Part shown: positions 17,397 to 28,830 of the stretch, one piece after another | Layout of the letters: every line of letters begins with the position of its first letter | Position numbering within the stretch: the first letter of the stretch is position 1 | Assembly (NCBI RefSeq): GCF_018882335.1 | Contig: NZ_JACVOS010000005.1 | Span: 1 to 64,000 of the forward strand | Reading direction: 5' to 3' | From: Polynucleobacter sp. AM-25C3 | Lineage (GTDB): Bacteria > Pseudomonadota > Gammaproteobacteria > Burkholderiales > Burkholderiaceae | DNA: 64,000 bases | Position numbers and translations under genes: made by a program | Notes under the pieces: model-generated | The model's input: only the letters and a program-made list of their open reading frames with translations | Told to the model about the DNA's origin: nothing | Database searches by the model: none

Positions 17397-18946
17397 TGGC
17401 GATGGTAAATATAGAACCCCATCTCTTGATCTCGCATTTACGCGATCTTACTTCTGCGGATGCAGCAGTGAGCGCAGATAGTCGTCAAATTCAAGCTGGT
17501 GATATTTTCTTTGCGTATGCAGTTGGGCATGGTAATGTCCTGCGAGATAGTCGCGATTACATTGCCGCTGCTTTGGCGAACGGCGCAGCGGCAGTTGTAT
17601 TTGATCCTGCTGATGGAGTAGCCAACGAATATCTAGATCATCCGGTATGTTTCTCTATTGAAAGTTTGGCGACCCTAGCAGGACAACTCTGTGCAGAGTG
17701 GTATGACTACCCAAGTAAAAAATTAAACGTTATTGGCGTCACCGGAACGAATGGCAAAACCAGCATTACTCAGTGGCTAGCGCAGGCTTTAGATGAATCA
17801 AGCCATCGGACAGCAGTACTAGGAACCTTGGGTACGGGATTTCCTGGTGCGCTGATTCAGACGGGTTACACCACGCCAGATGCACCGCGTTTGCAAACGC
17901 AGTTAAAAGAATTGCTTAATGCTGGTGCTCAACAGGTGGCTATTGAAATCTCCTCTCATGCGCTAGATCAAGAGCGTATTTCTGGGTTGGAGATAGACAC
18001 TGCGGTATTTACGAATTTGACCCAAGACCATTTGGATTATCACGGCACGATGGGTGAGTACGCCGAAGCCAAGGCCAAGTTATTTCAGCAGCCTGGTCTT
18101 CAGCATGCCGTAATCAATTTTGATGACCCATTTGGACGTGAGCTCGCTATGAAACTTCTTGCTAATGGCGATCTTCAGGTCTGGGCTTATGCATTAAACA
18201 AAGACGCTTTTGCTGGGTTTGAGAAATTCAGCGATCGCTTGAAGCGTGTTTATACAGCAGGCAGTATTCTGACTTCGGCTGGCTATGACGCTGTATTGAG
18301 TTTCGAGGGTGTTGATTCCAGCGCTGTACATCTCCCAGTCCTTGGTGAATTTAATCTGAGTAACTGCCTGGCAGTTTGGACAGTCTTATTGGTCCAAGGC
18401 TTGAGCCCAAGTGAGGCCTCTAAGCGCATGAGCAAGCTGAGTACTGTTCCTGGTCGTATGGAACTCATTCGCTTGAATAAAACACAGAAAACTGAGGGCC
18501 CATTAATTGTTGTGGACTATGCGCATACACCAGATGCCCTCACTAAAGCATTGAATGCATTGCGACCTATTGCAAACCAAAGAGGCGGGAAAGTTTGGTG
18601 TGTATTTGGCTGCGGTGGTGATCGAGATTCAGGAAAGCGCCCGCAAATGGGTCAAGCAGCGCAAGATTTTGCCGATCACATTGTGATTACCAGCGATAAC
18701 CCAAGATCTGAAGATCCTCAGGCAATTATTGCCATGATTCAATCCGGTATGTCAGGCGACTTAACAAATGTTCAAGTAGTTGCTGATAGAGCGGCTGCGA
18801 TTATGGCTGCAGTTCGCCATGCTGATATTAAGGATATTGTCCTAGTTGCCGGTAAGGGGCATGAGTCTACCCAAGAAATCAATGGTAAGAAATTTGATTT
18901 TTCTGATCAAGAGCACATTCGTTTGGCTGCGGGAGGTGGCGTATGA
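17393..18946 (+). CDS. murE: UDP-MurNAc-L-alanyl-D-glutamate--2,6-diaminopimelate ligase
   Basis: Adds meso-diaminopimelate to UDP-MurNAc-Ala-Glu. It has 517 residues, in three domains. The ATP loop is GVTGTNGKTSITQW (from about 115). The DNPRSEDP motif near 435 is the meso-DAP recognition signature, as opposed to the lysine-adding enzymes, so the peptidoglycan is of the Gram-negative DAP type. VAGKGHE is close to the C-terminus. Starts in the 4-nt overlap with ftsI. Confidence 0.97.
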   Translation: MMAMVNIEPHLLISHLRDLTSADAAVSADSRQIQAGDIFFAYAVGHGNVLRDSRDYIAAALANGAAAVVFDPADGVANEYLDHPVCFSIESLATLAGQLCAEWYDYPSKKLNVIGVTGTNGKTSITQWLAQALDESSHRTAVLGTLGTGFPGALIQTGYTTPDAPRLQTQLKELLNAGAQQVAIEISSHALDQERISGLEIDTAVFTNLTQDHLDYHGTMGEYAEAKAKLFQQPGLQHAVINFDDPFGRELAMKLLANGDLQVWAYALNKDAFAGFEKFSDRLKRVYTAGSILTSAGYDAVLSFEGVDSSAVHLPVLGEFNLSNCLAVWTVLLVQGLSPSEASKRMSKLSTVPGRMELIRLNKTQKTEGPLIVVDYAHTPDALTKALNALRPIANQRGGKVWCVFGCGGDRDSGKRPQMGQAAQDFADHIVITSDNPRSEDPQAIIAMIQSGMSGDLTNVQVVADRAAAIMAAVRHADIKDIVLVAGKGHESTQEINGKKFDFSDQEHIRLAAGGGV

Positions 18947-20391
18947 GTCTACCGATGACCACCCTTGCTCAAGTACATGCCATGTTACCGGGGAGTGAAT
19001 TGATTCACGCTAGCAATGAGATCGCTCAGGCAATCAATATTTCTCGTGTGGGAAGTGATAGTCGCCAAATTCAGGCTGGTGAATTATTTGTAGCCCTGGC
19101 GGGCGAGCGCTTTGATGCGCATGACTTCCTTGGGGATGTATTGGCAGCAGGTGCTAGCGCAGCGCTAATTAGCAATAAAGAAAAATGCCCTGCAAACTTA
19201 GCAGCAGTTTGTGTCGAAGATGTCAAACAAGATTTGGGCGAATTGGCCAAAGCATGGCGTGCACAATTCTCTATCCCAGTAGCATTGGTCACTGGCTCTA
19301 ACGGAAAGACCACTGTAAAAGAAATGATTGCCTCTATCTTTAGGGTAGCGGCTGGTGAAGAATCTACCTTAGTTACTAAAGGTAATCTAAATAACGATAT
19401 TGGTTTGCCTTTAACTTTATTGCGCATGCGTTCGAGTGATCGCTTAGCCGTGATTGAGTTGGGTATGAATCATCCTGGTGAAACAGCAGAGTTAGCCGCT
19501 ATTGCGCAAGCCAATATTGTCCTCATCAATAACGCGCAGCGCGAACATCAAGAATTTATGGCGACCGTTGAAGCGGTTGCAAAAGAACATGCGACTGCTT
19601 TGAGCACGCTCCCTGCAGATGGCGTTGCAGTATTCCCAGCCGATTCTGAGTTTTCTGATGTTTGGCATGAAGCTGCCGCAGGGCGCAAGGTGATTGATTT
19701 TGTTTTGTCTGCTGATGCGGCTTCGGTTAAAGCTTCCGTAACCGGTAGCTTGCTCGCGAATGGAAGAATTGAGATTGCGACAGAATTGGGCAAGATTGAG
19801 GTTCAGCTCAATACTTTAGGGAACCACAACGTCCGTAATGCGCTAGCAGCGAGTGCTGTTGCTTTGGGTGCTGGTTTGAGTCTTGAAAAAATTAAAGCAG
19901 GCTTGGAATCTTTTGCCCCTGTAAATGGACGCATGCAGGCAAAGCCTTTAAAGTCCCGCCGCACTCTAATCGACGATAGCTATAACGCTAATCCAGATTC
20001 TGTTAGGGCGGCTATTGATGCGCTCAAGCAATCTGGAAATACTTCTTGGTTGGTGTTGGGAGATATGGGTGAAGTGGGTGATCAGGGCCCTGAATTTCAT
20101 GAAGAGGTTGGCGTTTATGCGGCAGAGCAGGGTGTTGCCAAGTTATTTGCTATTGGGGAGCAATGCAAATTTGCCGTACAGGGCTTTGATAAGTCCCAGG
20201 TAAAACAGGCCACCGGAAGTGCTGCACATTTCACAACTTTGGATCAATTACTTGAAGAGCTCAATGTGGCATTGGTAAATCAAGAATCCAATAAACAAAT
20301 GCATTTAGATATTTTGGTTAAGGGATCCCGTTTTATGCGCATGGAGCGTGTGGTTCAAGCCTTATTAGAGGGGGCTAAAACATGCTCTTGA
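18943..20391 (+). CDS. murF: UDP-MurNAc-tripeptide--D-alanyl-D-alanine ligase
   Basis: Attaches D-Ala-D-Ala to the UDP-MurNAc-tripeptide, the last cytoplasmic step of pentapeptide precursor assembly. It has 482 residues. The ATP loop [13 protein letters not shown] is near 116-128; ELGMNHPGE and [12 protein letters not shown] are the Mur ligase signatures for MurF, followed by LVLGDMGE. Overlaps murE by 4 nt and mraY by 10 nt. Confidence 0.97.
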   Translation: MSLPMTTLAQVHAMLPGSELIHASNEIAQAINISRVGSDSRQIQAGELFVALAGERFDAHDFLGDVLAAGASAALISNKEKCPANLAAVCVEDVKQDLGELAKAWRAQFSIPVALVTGSNGKTTVKEMIASIFRVAAGEESTLVTKGNLNNDIGLPLTLLRMRSSDRLAVIELGMNHPGETAELAAIAQANIVLINNAQREHQEFMATVEAVAKEHATALSTLPADGVAVFPADSEFSDVWHEAAAGRKVIDFVLSADAASVKASVTGSLLANGRIEIATELGKIEVQLNTLGNHNVRNALAASAVALGAGLSLEKIKAGLESFAPVNGRMQAKPLKSRRTLIDDSYNANPDSVRAAIDALKQSGNTSWLVLGDMGEVGDQGPEFHEEVGVYAAEQGVAKLFAIGEQCKFAVQGFDKSQVKQATGSAAHFTTLDQLLEELNVALVNQESNKQMHLDILVKGSRFMRMERVVQALLEGAKTCS

Positions 20392-21551
20392 TGTTAGCCC
20401 AGTGGCTTCAAGATGACTTTGGATTTTTTCGGGTCTTTAACTACATTACCTTTAGAGCGGTTATGGCAACAGTGACTGCTCTTCTCATTGGTTTAGCAGC
20501 TGGCCCATGGGTTATTCGCAAATTGACTGCATTGAAGATGGGTCAGGCGGTACGTACGGATGGTCCGCAAACCCATTTGGTGAAATCAGGTACCCCTACG
20601 ATGGGTGGCGTATTAATTCTGCTGGGCATTTTTATATCTTGCATGCTATGGGCGGATCTCAGAAATCGCTTTATTTGGATTGTGATGATTGTGACTTTTG
20701 GATTTGGACTGATCGGCTGGGTAGATGATTACCGCAAAGTAGCTCGTAAAGATCCTAAGGGGATGGCCTCAAGAGAAAAATTCTTTTGGCAAACCTTGAT
20801 CGGTTTATTTGCAGCAATTTATTTAGCCTTCTCGGTATCTGAAGTCAACAACCTCAAGGTATTGCAGTTGTTCTTTGATTGGCTTAAGAGCGGCTTTGCT
20901 TTGGATCTACCCGCCAAGTCAAATTTGCTGATTCCATTCATGAAAGAAGTCAGCTACCCGCTAGGTGTAATGGGATTCATCATCCTCAGTTATTTGGTGA
21001 TTGTGGGTAGTAGCAATGCGGTGAACTTGACTGATGGGCTTGATGGTTTGGTGATCATGCCCGTGATTTTGGTTGGAGCGGCATTGGGTGCTTTTGCCTA
21101 TGTGATGGGTAATGCAATTTACGCAAAGTATTTACTATTCCCTTACATCCCTGGCGCAGGTGAGTTGATGATTTTCTGCGGCGCTATGGGTGGTGCTGGG
21201 TTGGCATTCCTTTGGTACAACACGCATCCTGCCCAAGTTTTTATGGGTGATGTTGGTGCTCTCGCCTTGGGCGGGGCACTCGGTACTATCGCTGTCATTG
21301 TTCGTCAAGAAATCGTGCTCTTTGTGATGGGTGGAATTTTCGTTGCTGAAACAGTTTCAGTGATGCTGCAAGTCTTCTGGTTCAAATTTACCAAGAAGCG
21401 TTTTGGTGAAGGCCGTCGCATTTTTAGAATGGCACCGCTTCATCATCATTTCGAATTGGGTGGTTGGCGTGAAACGCAAGTAGTAGTGCGTTTCTGGATC
21501 ATCACCATTTTATTAGTCCTCATTGGCCTCTCCAGCCTGAAATTAAGGTAA
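20382..21551 (+). CDS. mraY: phospho-N-acetylmuramoyl-pentapeptide-transferase
   Basis: Integral membrane enzyme that makes lipid I from UDP-MurNAc-pentapeptide and undecaprenyl phosphate. It has 389 residues and about ten transmembrane helices. Diagnostic motifs are [11 protein letters not shown], the aspartate pair in GWVDDYRKV, the NLTDGLDGL segment and the His-rich loop [14 protein letters not shown]. The overlapping start inside murF implies coupled translation. 10 nt separate it from murD. Confidence 0.97.
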   Translation: MLLMLAQWLQDDFGFFRVFNYITFRAVMATVTALLIGLAAGPWVIRKLTALKMGQAVRTDGPQTHLVKSGTPTMGGVLILLGIFISCMLWADLRNRFIWIVMIVTFGFGLIGWVDDYRKVARKDPKGMASREKFFWQTLIGLFAAIYLAFSVSEVNNLKVLQLFFDWLKSGFALDLPAKSNLLIPFMKEVSYPLGVMGFIILSYLVIVGSSNAVNLTDGLDGLVIMPVILVGAALGAFAYVMGNAIYAKYLLFPYIPGAGELMIFCGAMGGAGLAFLWYNTHPAQVFMGDVGALALGGALGTIAVIVRQEIVLFVMGGIFVAETVSVMLQVFWFKFTKKRFGEGRRIFRMAPLHHHFELGGWRETQVVVRFWIITILLVLIGLSSLKLR

Positions 21552-21561
21552 GCCAAAGAAT

Positions 21562-23181
21562 ATGCATAACTTAGACCAAGCCTTCGCTAACCCGGCGCTC
21601 ATCGCAGATGAGGGCTATCAAGCACCTCAACATTTCCTGATACTAGGATTAGGGGAATCTGGTTATGCAATGGCTAAGTGGTGCTTGCGGAATGCCGCAA
21701 AGGTAAGCCTAGTCGATACCCGTGATCGCGAAAGCTTAAATGAACGACAAAAAGCCTGGTTGGCTGATCTTGAGTTCGCGGGACTCAAAGATGCTCATTT
21801 TGGCCCACTTGATAATTCCAGTCTTCAAGATATCGATGTCATCGGAATTAGTCCTGGTTTATCTCCACTAAAAGAGCCAACAGCCTCTTTCTTGGCTAGA
21901 GCACAAGAATTAGGTATTGATATCTGGGGCGAGATGGAGTTCTTCGCTAGAGCCATTGCGACATTAGATCGCATGGCACAAGCAGATCAGTCTCAATATC
22001 AACCTGCGATATTAGCCATTACTGGTACTAATGGGAAAACAACCACTACTGCATTAACTGGTCAATTATGTGAGCGTGCCGGCAAGCGGGTTGCTGTGGC
22101 TGGAAATATTAGTCCTGCAGCTTTGGATAAATTAATGGCTTGTTTGGATGAGTCAGATCAAATTTCAGATATGCCTGAGATTTGGGTTTTGGAGTTATCT
22201 AGTTTCCAGCTAATCTATACCAGTACTTTTAATGCGACTGCGGCAACGGTACTCAATATTACGCAAGACCATTTGGATTGGCACGGCGATATGCAGGCCT
22301 ATGTGAATGCAAAGGCCAACATTTTTGGGCAAGACACTATCTGCATCTTGAATCGCGATGATTCTTTAGTAATGAGTTTGCTCACCGATGAACAAAAAGC
22401 CAATAGATCAGTCATTACCTTTGGCTCCAACCGACCCGATGAGCAAGGCGCTTTTGGTATAGAGCATGATTTGCGCGCTGGCGGAATTGATTGGTTGGTT
22501 TGGGCTGAAGTGGATGAAGATCTTGAGCCTCAACCAAAGCGCCGCCGTAAAGCGGTGGTAGTGGAAGATGAGCCATTAAGACTGAAGCGTTTAATTCCGG
22601 CAGATGCCTTACGTATTCGTGGTCGCCACAATGCTTTGAATGCATTGGCTGCTTTAGCCTTAGCAAGATCGGCTGGTTTACCAATGAATATGCTGCTACA
22701 CGGATTGCGTGACTATCATGGTGAGCCGCATCGTGTGCAAAGCGTTTCGATTGTGTCGAATGTTGAGTATGTTGATGACAGTAAGGGCACCAATGTAGGC
22801 GCAACAGTTGCCGCACTAAATGGTTTGAGTGCCAATGAGTCGGGTAAGCGAATCTGGCTGATCGCTGGCGGAGAGGGTAAGGGTCAGGACTTCAGTCCTT
22901 TGCGTGATCCTGCGGTGAGATTTGTAAAAGGCGTCTTCTTGATTGGTAAGGATGCTCCGATCATCGCCGAGGCTTTATCGGGCTCAGTTTCTTGTGTGAT
23001 AAGTGAGACCCTAAAAAACGCAGTGACCCAAGCCGCTAAACAGGCCCAGTCTGGTGATATCGTTTTATTGTCCCCAGCCTGCGCTAGTTTTGATCAGTTT
23101 AGTGATTACATTGCACGCGCTGAAGCTTTCGTTGCGGAAGTTCAAGAATTGGGAATGCAATTCGAAGGAGTTCACGCATGA
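21562..23181 (+). CDS. murD: UDP-N-acetylmuramoylalanine--D-glutamate ligase
   Basis: Adds D-glutamate to UDP-MurNAc-L-Ala. At 539 residues it is about 100 longer than E. coli MurD. The Rossmann-type UDP domain begins at LILGLGESGYAMAKW, the ATP loop is AITGTNGKTTTTA near 152-164, and DDSKGTNVGAT and LLSPACASFDQF are conserved MurD segments. The extra length includes an N-terminal lead of ~25 residues and a highly charged insertion at roughly 314-345, with a PKRRRK run followed by acidic residues, inside the central domain. Longer MurD proteins are common in Burkholderiaceae, so this is probably lineage-typical. Confidence 0.96.
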   Translation: MHNLDQAFANPALIADEGYQAPQHFLILGLGESGYAMAKWCLRNAAKVSLVDTRDRESLNERQKAWLADLEFAGLKDAHFGPLDNSSLQDIDVIGISPGLSPLKEPTASFLARAQELGIDIWGEMEFFARAIATLDRMAQADQSQYQPAILAITGTNGKTTTTALTGQLCERAGKRVAVAGNISPAALDKLMACLDESDQISDMPEIWVLELSSFQLIYTSTFNATAATVLNITQDHLDWHGDMQAYVNAKANIFGQDTICILNRDDSLVMSLLTDEQKANRSVITFGSNRPDEQGAFGIEHDLRAGGIDWLVWAEVDEDLEPQPKRRRKAVVVEDEPLRLKRLIPADALRIRGRHNALNALAALALARSAGLPMNMLLHGLRDYHGEPHRVQSVSIVSNVEYVDDSKGTNVGATVAALNGLSANESGKRIWLIAGGEGKGQDFSPLRDPAVRFVKGVFLIGKDAPIIAEALSGSVSCVISETLKNAVTQAAKQAQSGDIVLLSPACASFDQFSDYIARAEAFVAEVQELGMQFEGVHA

Positions 23182-24449
23182 ATTTGAAGGAAAAATTCTT
23201 TCCTGAGAATCGCTTGGGCCTAGGTCGTTTCTGGAATTACTCAAGAGGCGGGATAGATAATTTCCGCAGCGGCTTGAGAGATGCAGTATCTGGTGTGGAG
23301 CAAACTCGCTCTCGGATGATGGGCTATGACCAGTTACTTGTTTGGGCAGTATTGTCCTTGGCGCTAATTGGTTTAGTCATGGTCTACTCCGCATCAATTA
23401 CTTTGGCGGATGGCCCTAAGTACGCAAACTACAGCAGCAATTTCTTTTTGATTCGCCATTGCATTTCATTAGCGATTGCTATTGGAGTGGGTATCTGGGC
23501 ATTTAAGATTCCAACCACAGTTTGGGATCGTTACTCGCCAGTAATTTTTGGTTTCACCGTATTGCTATTAATTGCCGTGCTCATCCCTGGTATAGGTAAG
23601 GGTGTAAACGGGGCGAAGCGTTGGATTCCATTAGGCCTCATGAATTTCCAGCCATCCGAACTAATGAAGTTCGCTGCAGTTATTTTTGCTGCTAGCTATA
23701 CAGTTCAGCGCCAAGAATATCTTCATTCATTCGTTAAGGGCATGTTGCCGATGGGCATTGCTGTTGCCTTAGTTGGTGGCTTGCTCATGGCTGAGCCAGA
23801 CATGGGCGCCCTTGTTGTTGTATCTCTTATCGCTTTTGGAATTCTGTTCTTGGGTGGTATTAACGCTAAATTATTTGGCGGATTATTTGCGGTGGGAATT
23901 TTAAGTGCAGTAACTATTATTGCTTTTTCACCCTTTAGACAAAAACGCATCATGGCTTTTATAGATCCATGGCAAGTAGATAACGCAGCGAATAAAGGCT
24001 ATCAATTAACCCATTCGCTGATGGCATTTGGTCGTGGCGAATGGTTCGGCTTAGGTTTGGGCGGTAGTGTTGAAAAACTGCACTATCTTCCTGAAGCCCA
24101 TACGGATTTCATCATGGCAGTAATTGGTGAAGAGCTTGGATTTGTTGGTGTAGTAGTGATGATCTTCTTGTTCTACTGGATCGTGCGCCGCGCATTTTTA
24201 ATTGGCCGTACTGCACTGCAATTAGATCGTAGTTTTGCGGGTCTTGCAGCTAAAGGCGTAGCGATTTGGATTGGTTGGCAAGCGTTTATCAATATGGGGG
24301 TGAATTTAGGTTTGCTTCCTACCAAAGGCTTAACTCTTCCATTGGTGAGTTACGGTGGCTCTGGAATTTTGATGAATGCTGTGGCGATAGCAATGCTACT
24401 GCGCATTGATTATGAAAACCGGATCTTGATGCGCGGAGGGAAGCTATGA
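23178..24449 (+). CDS. ftsW: peptidoglycan glycosyltransferase FtsW
   Basis: SEDS-family polymerase that builds septal glycan strands with FtsI. It has 423 residues, with a ~50-residue cytoplasmic N-terminal lead followed by about ten transmembrane helices. Typical segments are LIGLVMVYSAS, NGAKRWIPLG, FQPSELMKFA, AEPDMGALVV and PLVSYGGSGILMNA near the end. Starts in a 4-nt overlap with murD and overlaps murG by 4 nt. Confidence 0.97.
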   Translation: MNLKEKFFPENRLGLGRFWNYSRGGIDNFRSGLRDAVSGVEQTRSRMMGYDQLLVWAVLSLALIGLVMVYSASITLADGPKYANYSSNFFLIRHCISLAIAIGVGIWAFKIPTTVWDRYSPVIFGFTVLLLIAVLIPGIGKGVNGAKRWIPLGLMNFQPSELMKFAAVIFAASYTVQRQEYLHSFVKGMLPMGIAVALVGGLLMAEPDMGALVVVSLIAFGILFLGGINAKLFGGLFAVGILSAVTIIAFSPFRQKRIMAFIDPWQVDNAANKGYQLTHSLMAFGRGEWFGLGLGGSVEKLHYLPEAHTDFIMAVIGEELGFVGVVVMIFLFYWIVRRAFLIGRTALQLDRSFAGLAAKGVAIWIGWQAFINMGVNLGLLPTKGLTLPLVSYGGSGILMNAVAIAMLLRIDYENRILMRGGKL

Positions 24450-25519
24450 CCAAACCTTCCATTTTGGTGATGGCTGGCGGCACTGGAGGACATATTTTCC
24501 CAGGCCTTGCTGTCGCTGAATATCTGCGCATCTGTGGCTGGAAAGTATTTTGGCTTGGCAATAAAAGCGGCATGGAATACCGCTTAGTAAAAGCTTGCGA
24601 TTTCCCATTCGAGGCGGTTGACTTTGGTGGTCTGCGTGGCAAGGGCGTCAAAGCCAAGCTAATGCTGCCATTCAATCTGGCAAGAGCGAGTTTTCAAAGT
24701 TGGAAGATCATGCGCCGCTTAAAACCAAATGTGGTTTTGGGTATGGGTGGTTATATTACCTTCCCTGGTGGCTTGGTGACTAAGTTACTGAAAAAGCCTT
24801 TAGTTCTACACGAGGCAAATTCAGTCGCAGGAAGTGCAAATCGCGCTTTAGCCAGAATTGCAATGCGCACCATGACTGGCTTTCCAGACACGATGGCGCA
24901 TGCTGAGTGGGTTGGCAATCCAATTCGGGAAGAGTTTGAAAGAGTGGGCGCACCATCCGCTCGTTATGCACAGCGTTCAGGCCCTCTATCGATTCTGGTG
25001 GTTGGCGGAAGTTTAGGTGCCGCCGCTTTAAACGAAGCCATTCCGGCAGCCTTAGCCCTAATGGATAAATTAGCTCGTCCACACGTAATCCATCAAGCGG
25101 GTGATAAGCATCTAGTAGACCTACAACAGCGCTATGCCGAGTTGGGTGTAGAAGCTGATATTCGTCCATTTATTGAAGACATGCCAACTGCCTATGCTCA
25201 AGCAGATCTAGTGATATGCCGCTCGGGTGCAATGACAGTTTCAGAAATTGCAGCATGTGGCGTTGCATCCTGCTTGATCCCATTTCCTTATGCGATTGAT
25301 GATCATCAGACTGCGAACGCACGCTTTTTGGCGGATGCAGATGCAGCCATTCTTTTGCCACAACAAGATCTCAATGCACAGGATTTGGCTTCGATGATTC
25401 AAAACTTTAGCCGCGAAGATTTACGGGTAATGGCGGAACGTGCGCATACATTGGCTAAGCCACATGCAACTCAGCGTGTAGCTGAGGTATGTGCAGATTG
25501 TGCGGGAGTAGGTATATGA
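24446..25519 (+). CDS. murG: UDP-GlcNAc--lipid I N-acetylglucosaminyltransferase
   Basis: Peripheral inner-membrane GT28 glycosyltransferase that converts lipid I to lipid II. It has 357 residues. The N-domain glycine loop is [29 protein letters not shown] and [13 protein letters not shown] follow, and the UDP-GlcNAc site in the C-domain is [13 protein letters not shown] with [15 protein letters not shown] and [17 protein letters not shown] at 24446 overlaps the ftsW stop; the stop overlaps the murC start (ATGA). Confidence 0.97.
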   Translation: MTKPSILVMAGGTGGHIFPGLAVAEYLRICGWKVFWLGNKSGMEYRLVKACDFPFEAVDFGGLRGKGVKAKLMLPFNLARASFQSWKIMRRLKPNVVLGMGGYITFPGGLVTKLLKKPLVLHEANSVAGSANRALARIAMRTMTGFPDTMAHAEWVGNPIREEFERVGAPSARYAQRSGPLSILVVGGSLGAAALNEAIPAALALMDKLARPHVIHQAGDKHLVDLQQRYAELGVEADIRPFIEDMPTAYAQADLVICRSGAMTVSEIAACGVASCLIPFPYAIDDHQTANARFLADADAAILLPQQDLNAQDLASMIQNFSREDLRVMAERAHTLAKPHATQRVAEVCADCAGVGI

Positions 25520-26952
25520 AACATATTGTTCAGCAAATTCATTTTGTGGGTATCGGTGGTGCAGGTATGAGCGGCATTGCTGAAGTGCTCCTGAATCTGG
25601 GGTATCAGGTCTCTGGATCTGATTTGGCAGAAGGTGCGGCAACTAAACGTTTAAAAGATTTAGGTGCTGTGATCCATATTGGGCATGATCCTAAAAATAT
25701 TGGCACTGCAGAAGCTGTGGTGATTTCTACCGCAGTAGCAGGTAACAATCCTGAGGTGCTAGCTGCGCGTGCAGCAAAGGTGCCTGTTATTCAGCGTGCT
25801 GTCATGCTCGGCGAACTCATGCGGTTAAAGCAGGGCATTGCGATTGCAGGAACCCATGGAAAAACCACCACCACCAGTTTGGTCGCCTCCGTTTTAGCCG
25901 AAGGTGGTCTAGATCCAACCTTTGTGATCGGTGGAAAATTAAATTCAGCAGGCGCGAATGCGCGCCTAGGTCAGGGTGATTTCATCGTGGTTGAGGCCGA
26001 TGAGTCTGATGCTTCTTTCCTGCAGTTGTTCCCGGCCATGGAAGTGGTAACCAATATCGATGCTGATCATATGGATACCTATCAGCATGACATGGCGAGA
26101 TTAAAACAAGCTTTTGTACAGTTTATCCAGCGCATGCCTTTCTATGGTGTAGCAGTTCTATGCATCGACGATGCTAATGTGAGAGACATTATTCCGTTTG
26201 TATCGCAGCCAGTATTGCGTTATGGCTTATCGGATGATGCGGATATTTGCGCAAGCAATGTACGTGCTGAAGGTACTCGCATGCACTTTACGGTTGATCG
26301 TAAAACTGTGCGCCGTCACGGGAATAAGCCGGGTCCATTAGAGGTGCAATTGAATTTACCAGGGCTGCATAACGTTCAAAATGCATTAGCTGCAATCGGA
26401 ATTGCCACTGAATTAGGCGTTGGCGATGAAGCGATCTTGAAGGCTTTATCTGAATTTAGTGGTGTTGGTCGTCGCTTCCAGAGATATGGTGAGATTCCTT
26501 TGGCAGCGGGTGGTAGCTTTACCTTGATTGACGATTATGGTCATCACCCTGTAGAAATGGCAGCCACCTTGGCCGCAGCGCGCGGAGCTTATCCAGATCG
26601 ACGCTTGGTATTGGCATTCCAGCCCCATCGATTTACCCGTACGCGCGACTGTTTCGGCGAATTCGTTCAAGTACTGAAAAACTTTGATGCGCTGGTGCTT
26701 ACCGAAGTATATCCAGCTGGTGAAGCCAAGATTCCAGGTGCGGATGGTCAAAGCCTCATGAAGGCTGCTCTTACAATGGATAAGACTTTGAAAGCTTCCT
26801 TGGATAGCGCGGCAGTAGCATTTGCACCAACTGTTGCTGAGATGCCGGAAAAATTAAGCGCCTTATTACGTGATGGCGATGTCTTAATCACGATGGGCGC
26901 AGGTTCCATCTCTGGATTGCCTCATGTATTAGCGGAGGCAAAGCATGTCTAA
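25516..26952 (+). CDS. murC: UDP-N-acetylmuramate--L-alanine ligase
   Basis: First amino-acid ligase of the pathway, adding L-alanine to UDP-MurNAc. The start is ATG 25516, overlapping the murG stop as ATGA; an upstream in-frame start would add nine unlikely residues. The protein of 478 residues begins [20 protein letters not shown] (UDP-MurNAc site). [12 protein letters not shown] near 110-121 is the ATP loop, and [10 protein letters not shown] and [11 protein letters not shown] are family motifs. Overlaps ddlB by 8 nt. Confidence 0.97.
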   Translation: MKHIVQQIHFVGIGGAGMSGIAEVLLNLGYQVSGSDLAEGAATKRLKDLGAVIHIGHDPKNIGTAEAVVISTAVAGNNPEVLAARAAKVPVIQRAVMLGELMRLKQGIAIAGTHGKTTTTSLVASVLAEGGLDPTFVIGGKLNSAGANARLGQGDFIVVEADESDASFLQLFPAMEVVTNIDADHMDTYQHDMARLKQAFVQFIQRMPFYGVAVLCIDDANVRDIIPFVSQPVLRYGLSDDADICASNVRAEGTRMHFTVDRKTVRRHGNKPGPLEVQLNLPGLHNVQNALAAIGIATELGVGDEAILKALSEFSGVGRRFQRYGEIPLAAGGSFTLIDDYGHHPVEMAATLAAARGAYPDRRLVLAFQPHRFTRTRDCFGEFVQVLKNFDALVLTEVYPAGEAKIPGADGQSLMKAALTMDKTLKASLDSAAVAFAPTVAEMPEKLSALLRDGDVLITMGAGSISGLPHVLAEAKHV

Positions 26953-27958
26953 GCAAAATCAAGCGATGAAGGCTTGGGGTGAGCGAGTGAAGAATGATCT
27001 CGCTGGCTTGGATGTCAAATCTCTTGGCCGAGTAGGCGTGTTGCTCGGTGGTCGCTCTGGTGAGCGCGAGATTTCCTTGATGTCTGGTGGCGGTGTTCTA
27101 GAGGCGTTGCTTTCTAAAGGGGTAGATGCGCATCCATTTAATCCAGGATTGCGTTGCCCAACCGAGTTGGCAAAAGAAAAATTTGACCGTGTCTTTATCT
27201 CCTTGCATGGACGTTATGGTGAAGATGGCACGATTCAAGGATTACTCGAGCTTTTAGGTTTGCCTTATACCGGTAGCGGTGTACTGGCTTCCGCATTGGC
27301 GATCGACAAAATTGCGACTAAGCTTGTTTGGCTCAGTAGTGGTCTTTCTACTCCAGAGTTTCAGGAGCTGAAAGCTGATAGTGACTGGGATGCTGTAGCG
27401 AAGTACCTAGGCCTGCCATTAATAGTGAAGCCTGCACACGAAGGCTCCTCATTAGGTTTGACTAAAGTGAAGTCTGTTGAAGAATTGCCTGCAGCCTATA
27501 AGTTAGCGGCTGGAATGGATAAAAAGGTAATTGCTGAAACTTGCATTGTTGGCGATGAACTGACTTGTCCATTGGTTGGTTTTGGCGCCGATGCAGAAGC
27601 TTTGCCTGTGATCAAAATCATTCCACCGGAAGCTAATTACGATTTTCACAATAAGTATTTCTCTGATGAGACGAAGTACTTGTGCCCAACCGGATTGGCG
27701 CCAGAAGTCAATCTGGCTGTTCAAGAATTGGCTTTAGCTGCTTACCGCACTCTCGGTTGCAAGACCTGGGGTCGCGCCGATGTCATGCTCGACCAAAAAA
27801 CTGGCAAACCCTATCTCTTGGAGATGAATACCTCTCCAGGCATGACTTCACATTCATTGGTGCCGATGGCCGCAAAAGCTGCCGGTGTTGAATATGCCGA
27901 ATTAGTTCTCTGGGTGATTAGCCAAACCTTGAATATCAAAGGAGCTAAGCAAGCATGA
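26945..27958 (+). CDS. ddlB: D-alanine--D-alanine ligase
   Basis: ATP-grasp enzyme making the D-Ala-D-Ala dipeptide used by MurF. It has 337 residues. [18 protein letters not shown] is the N-terminal signature, followed by [41 protein letters not shown] and the Mg-binding end [15 protein letters not shown]. It has an N-terminal lead of about 30 residues. Starts 8 nt inside murC and overlaps ftsQ by 4 nt. Confidence 0.97.
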   Translation: MSKQNQAMKAWGERVKNDLAGLDVKSLGRVGVLLGGRSGEREISLMSGGGVLEALLSKGVDAHPFNPGLRCPTELAKEKFDRVFISLHGRYGEDGTIQGLLELLGLPYTGSGVLASALAIDKIATKLVWLSSGLSTPEFQELKADSDWDAVAKYLGLPLIVKPAHEGSSLGLTKVKSVEELPAAYKLAAGMDKKVIAETCIVGDELTCPLVGFGADAEALPVIKIIPPEANYDFHNKYFSDETKYLCPTGLAPEVNLAVQELALAAYRTLGCKTWGRADVMLDQKTGKPYLLEMNTSPGMTSHSLVPMAAKAAGVEYAELVLWVISQTLNIKGAKQA

Positions 27959-28821
27959 GTCGGATGAGCTCCTTCTTAAGCGGATTCGGCGAAGTATTTA
28001 CTTCGCTCGCATCTCCACTTTGGAATTATCCAGAGCGGATGCAAAAGCTAAGTCGCTTCTTAATGCGTTGTTTTGCGGTCATGGTTTGCGTGGGAATTCT
28101 GGTTTGGTTAAGTCAGCGCCCGGTATTTTCTTTGCGCCAAGTCGTGATTGAGCCTGTTGTTGGTCAAACGCTAAAGCATATTAATAAGCCCGTAGTGAAG
28201 CAGCAGGTTTTAGAAACAGTACAAGGGAACTTCTTCAGCGTGAGACTAGAAGATGTAAAGCGTGGATTTGAATCCATGCCTTGGGTTCGTCATGCCAATG
28301 TTCGCAGAGTATGGCCTAACGGATTGATTATCAGCATTGAAGAGCAAAAACCCTTTGGCACTTGGGGCGGGGCTGATAGCCATACCTTGATGAATACCCA
28401 TGGTGAATTATTTGCAGGGCGTGTTTCTGATGTAGGTGATGGTATTCAACTGATTGATTTCTCTGGACCAGAAGATGCTAGCAAAGAAGTGATGCGCTTA
28501 TATGAAAAAGCAAATACATGGTTTAAGCCTTGGAGTGCAGAAGTGAAGAGCTTGACCCTGTCTGAGCGCTACGCCTGGCACGTCAAACTTTCTAATGGCA
28601 TGAAGGTGGAATTTGGTCGGGATGAAGAAAATTCAGACAAAACATTAACCGAAGATCGTGTAGCGCGCCTCTTTAAATATTGGCCGCAGGTTCAAGAGAA
28701 ATGGGCTAATCGCATAGATGCAATTGATCTGCGCTATGCAAATGGTTTTGCAGTGCATCTTGCTTCGGCAAGCCTAAAAAAGAATGAAGCAGATAGCAAA
28801 AAAAGTGAGCAGAAGCAATGA
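27955..28821 (+). CDS. ftsQ: cell division protein FtsQ
   Basis: Bitopic divisome protein linking early and late division proteins. It has 288 residues: a cytoplasmic lead, one transmembrane helix (about 38-55, [18 protein letters not shown]), then the POTRA domain starting near [10 protein letters not shown] and the FtsQ beta-domain. [20 protein letters not shown] is the usual POTRA end. The C-terminus is lysine-rich. It lies 9 nt upstream of ftsA. Confidence 0.95.
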   Translation: MSRMSSFLSGFGEVFTSLASPLWNYPERMQKLSRFLMRCFAVMVCVGILVWLSQRPVFSLRQVVIEPVVGQTLKHINKPVVKQQVLETVQGNFFSVRLEDVKRGFESMPWVRHANVRRVWPNGLIISIEEQKPFGTWGGADSHTLMNTHGELFAGRVSDVGDGIQLIDFSGPEDASKEVMRLYEKANTWFKPWSAEVKSLTLSERYAWHVKLSNGMKVEFGRDEENSDKTLTEDRVARLFKYWPQVQEKWANRIDAIDLRYANGFAVHLASASLKKNEADSKKSEQKQ

Positions 28822-28830
28822 GGAATGAGA

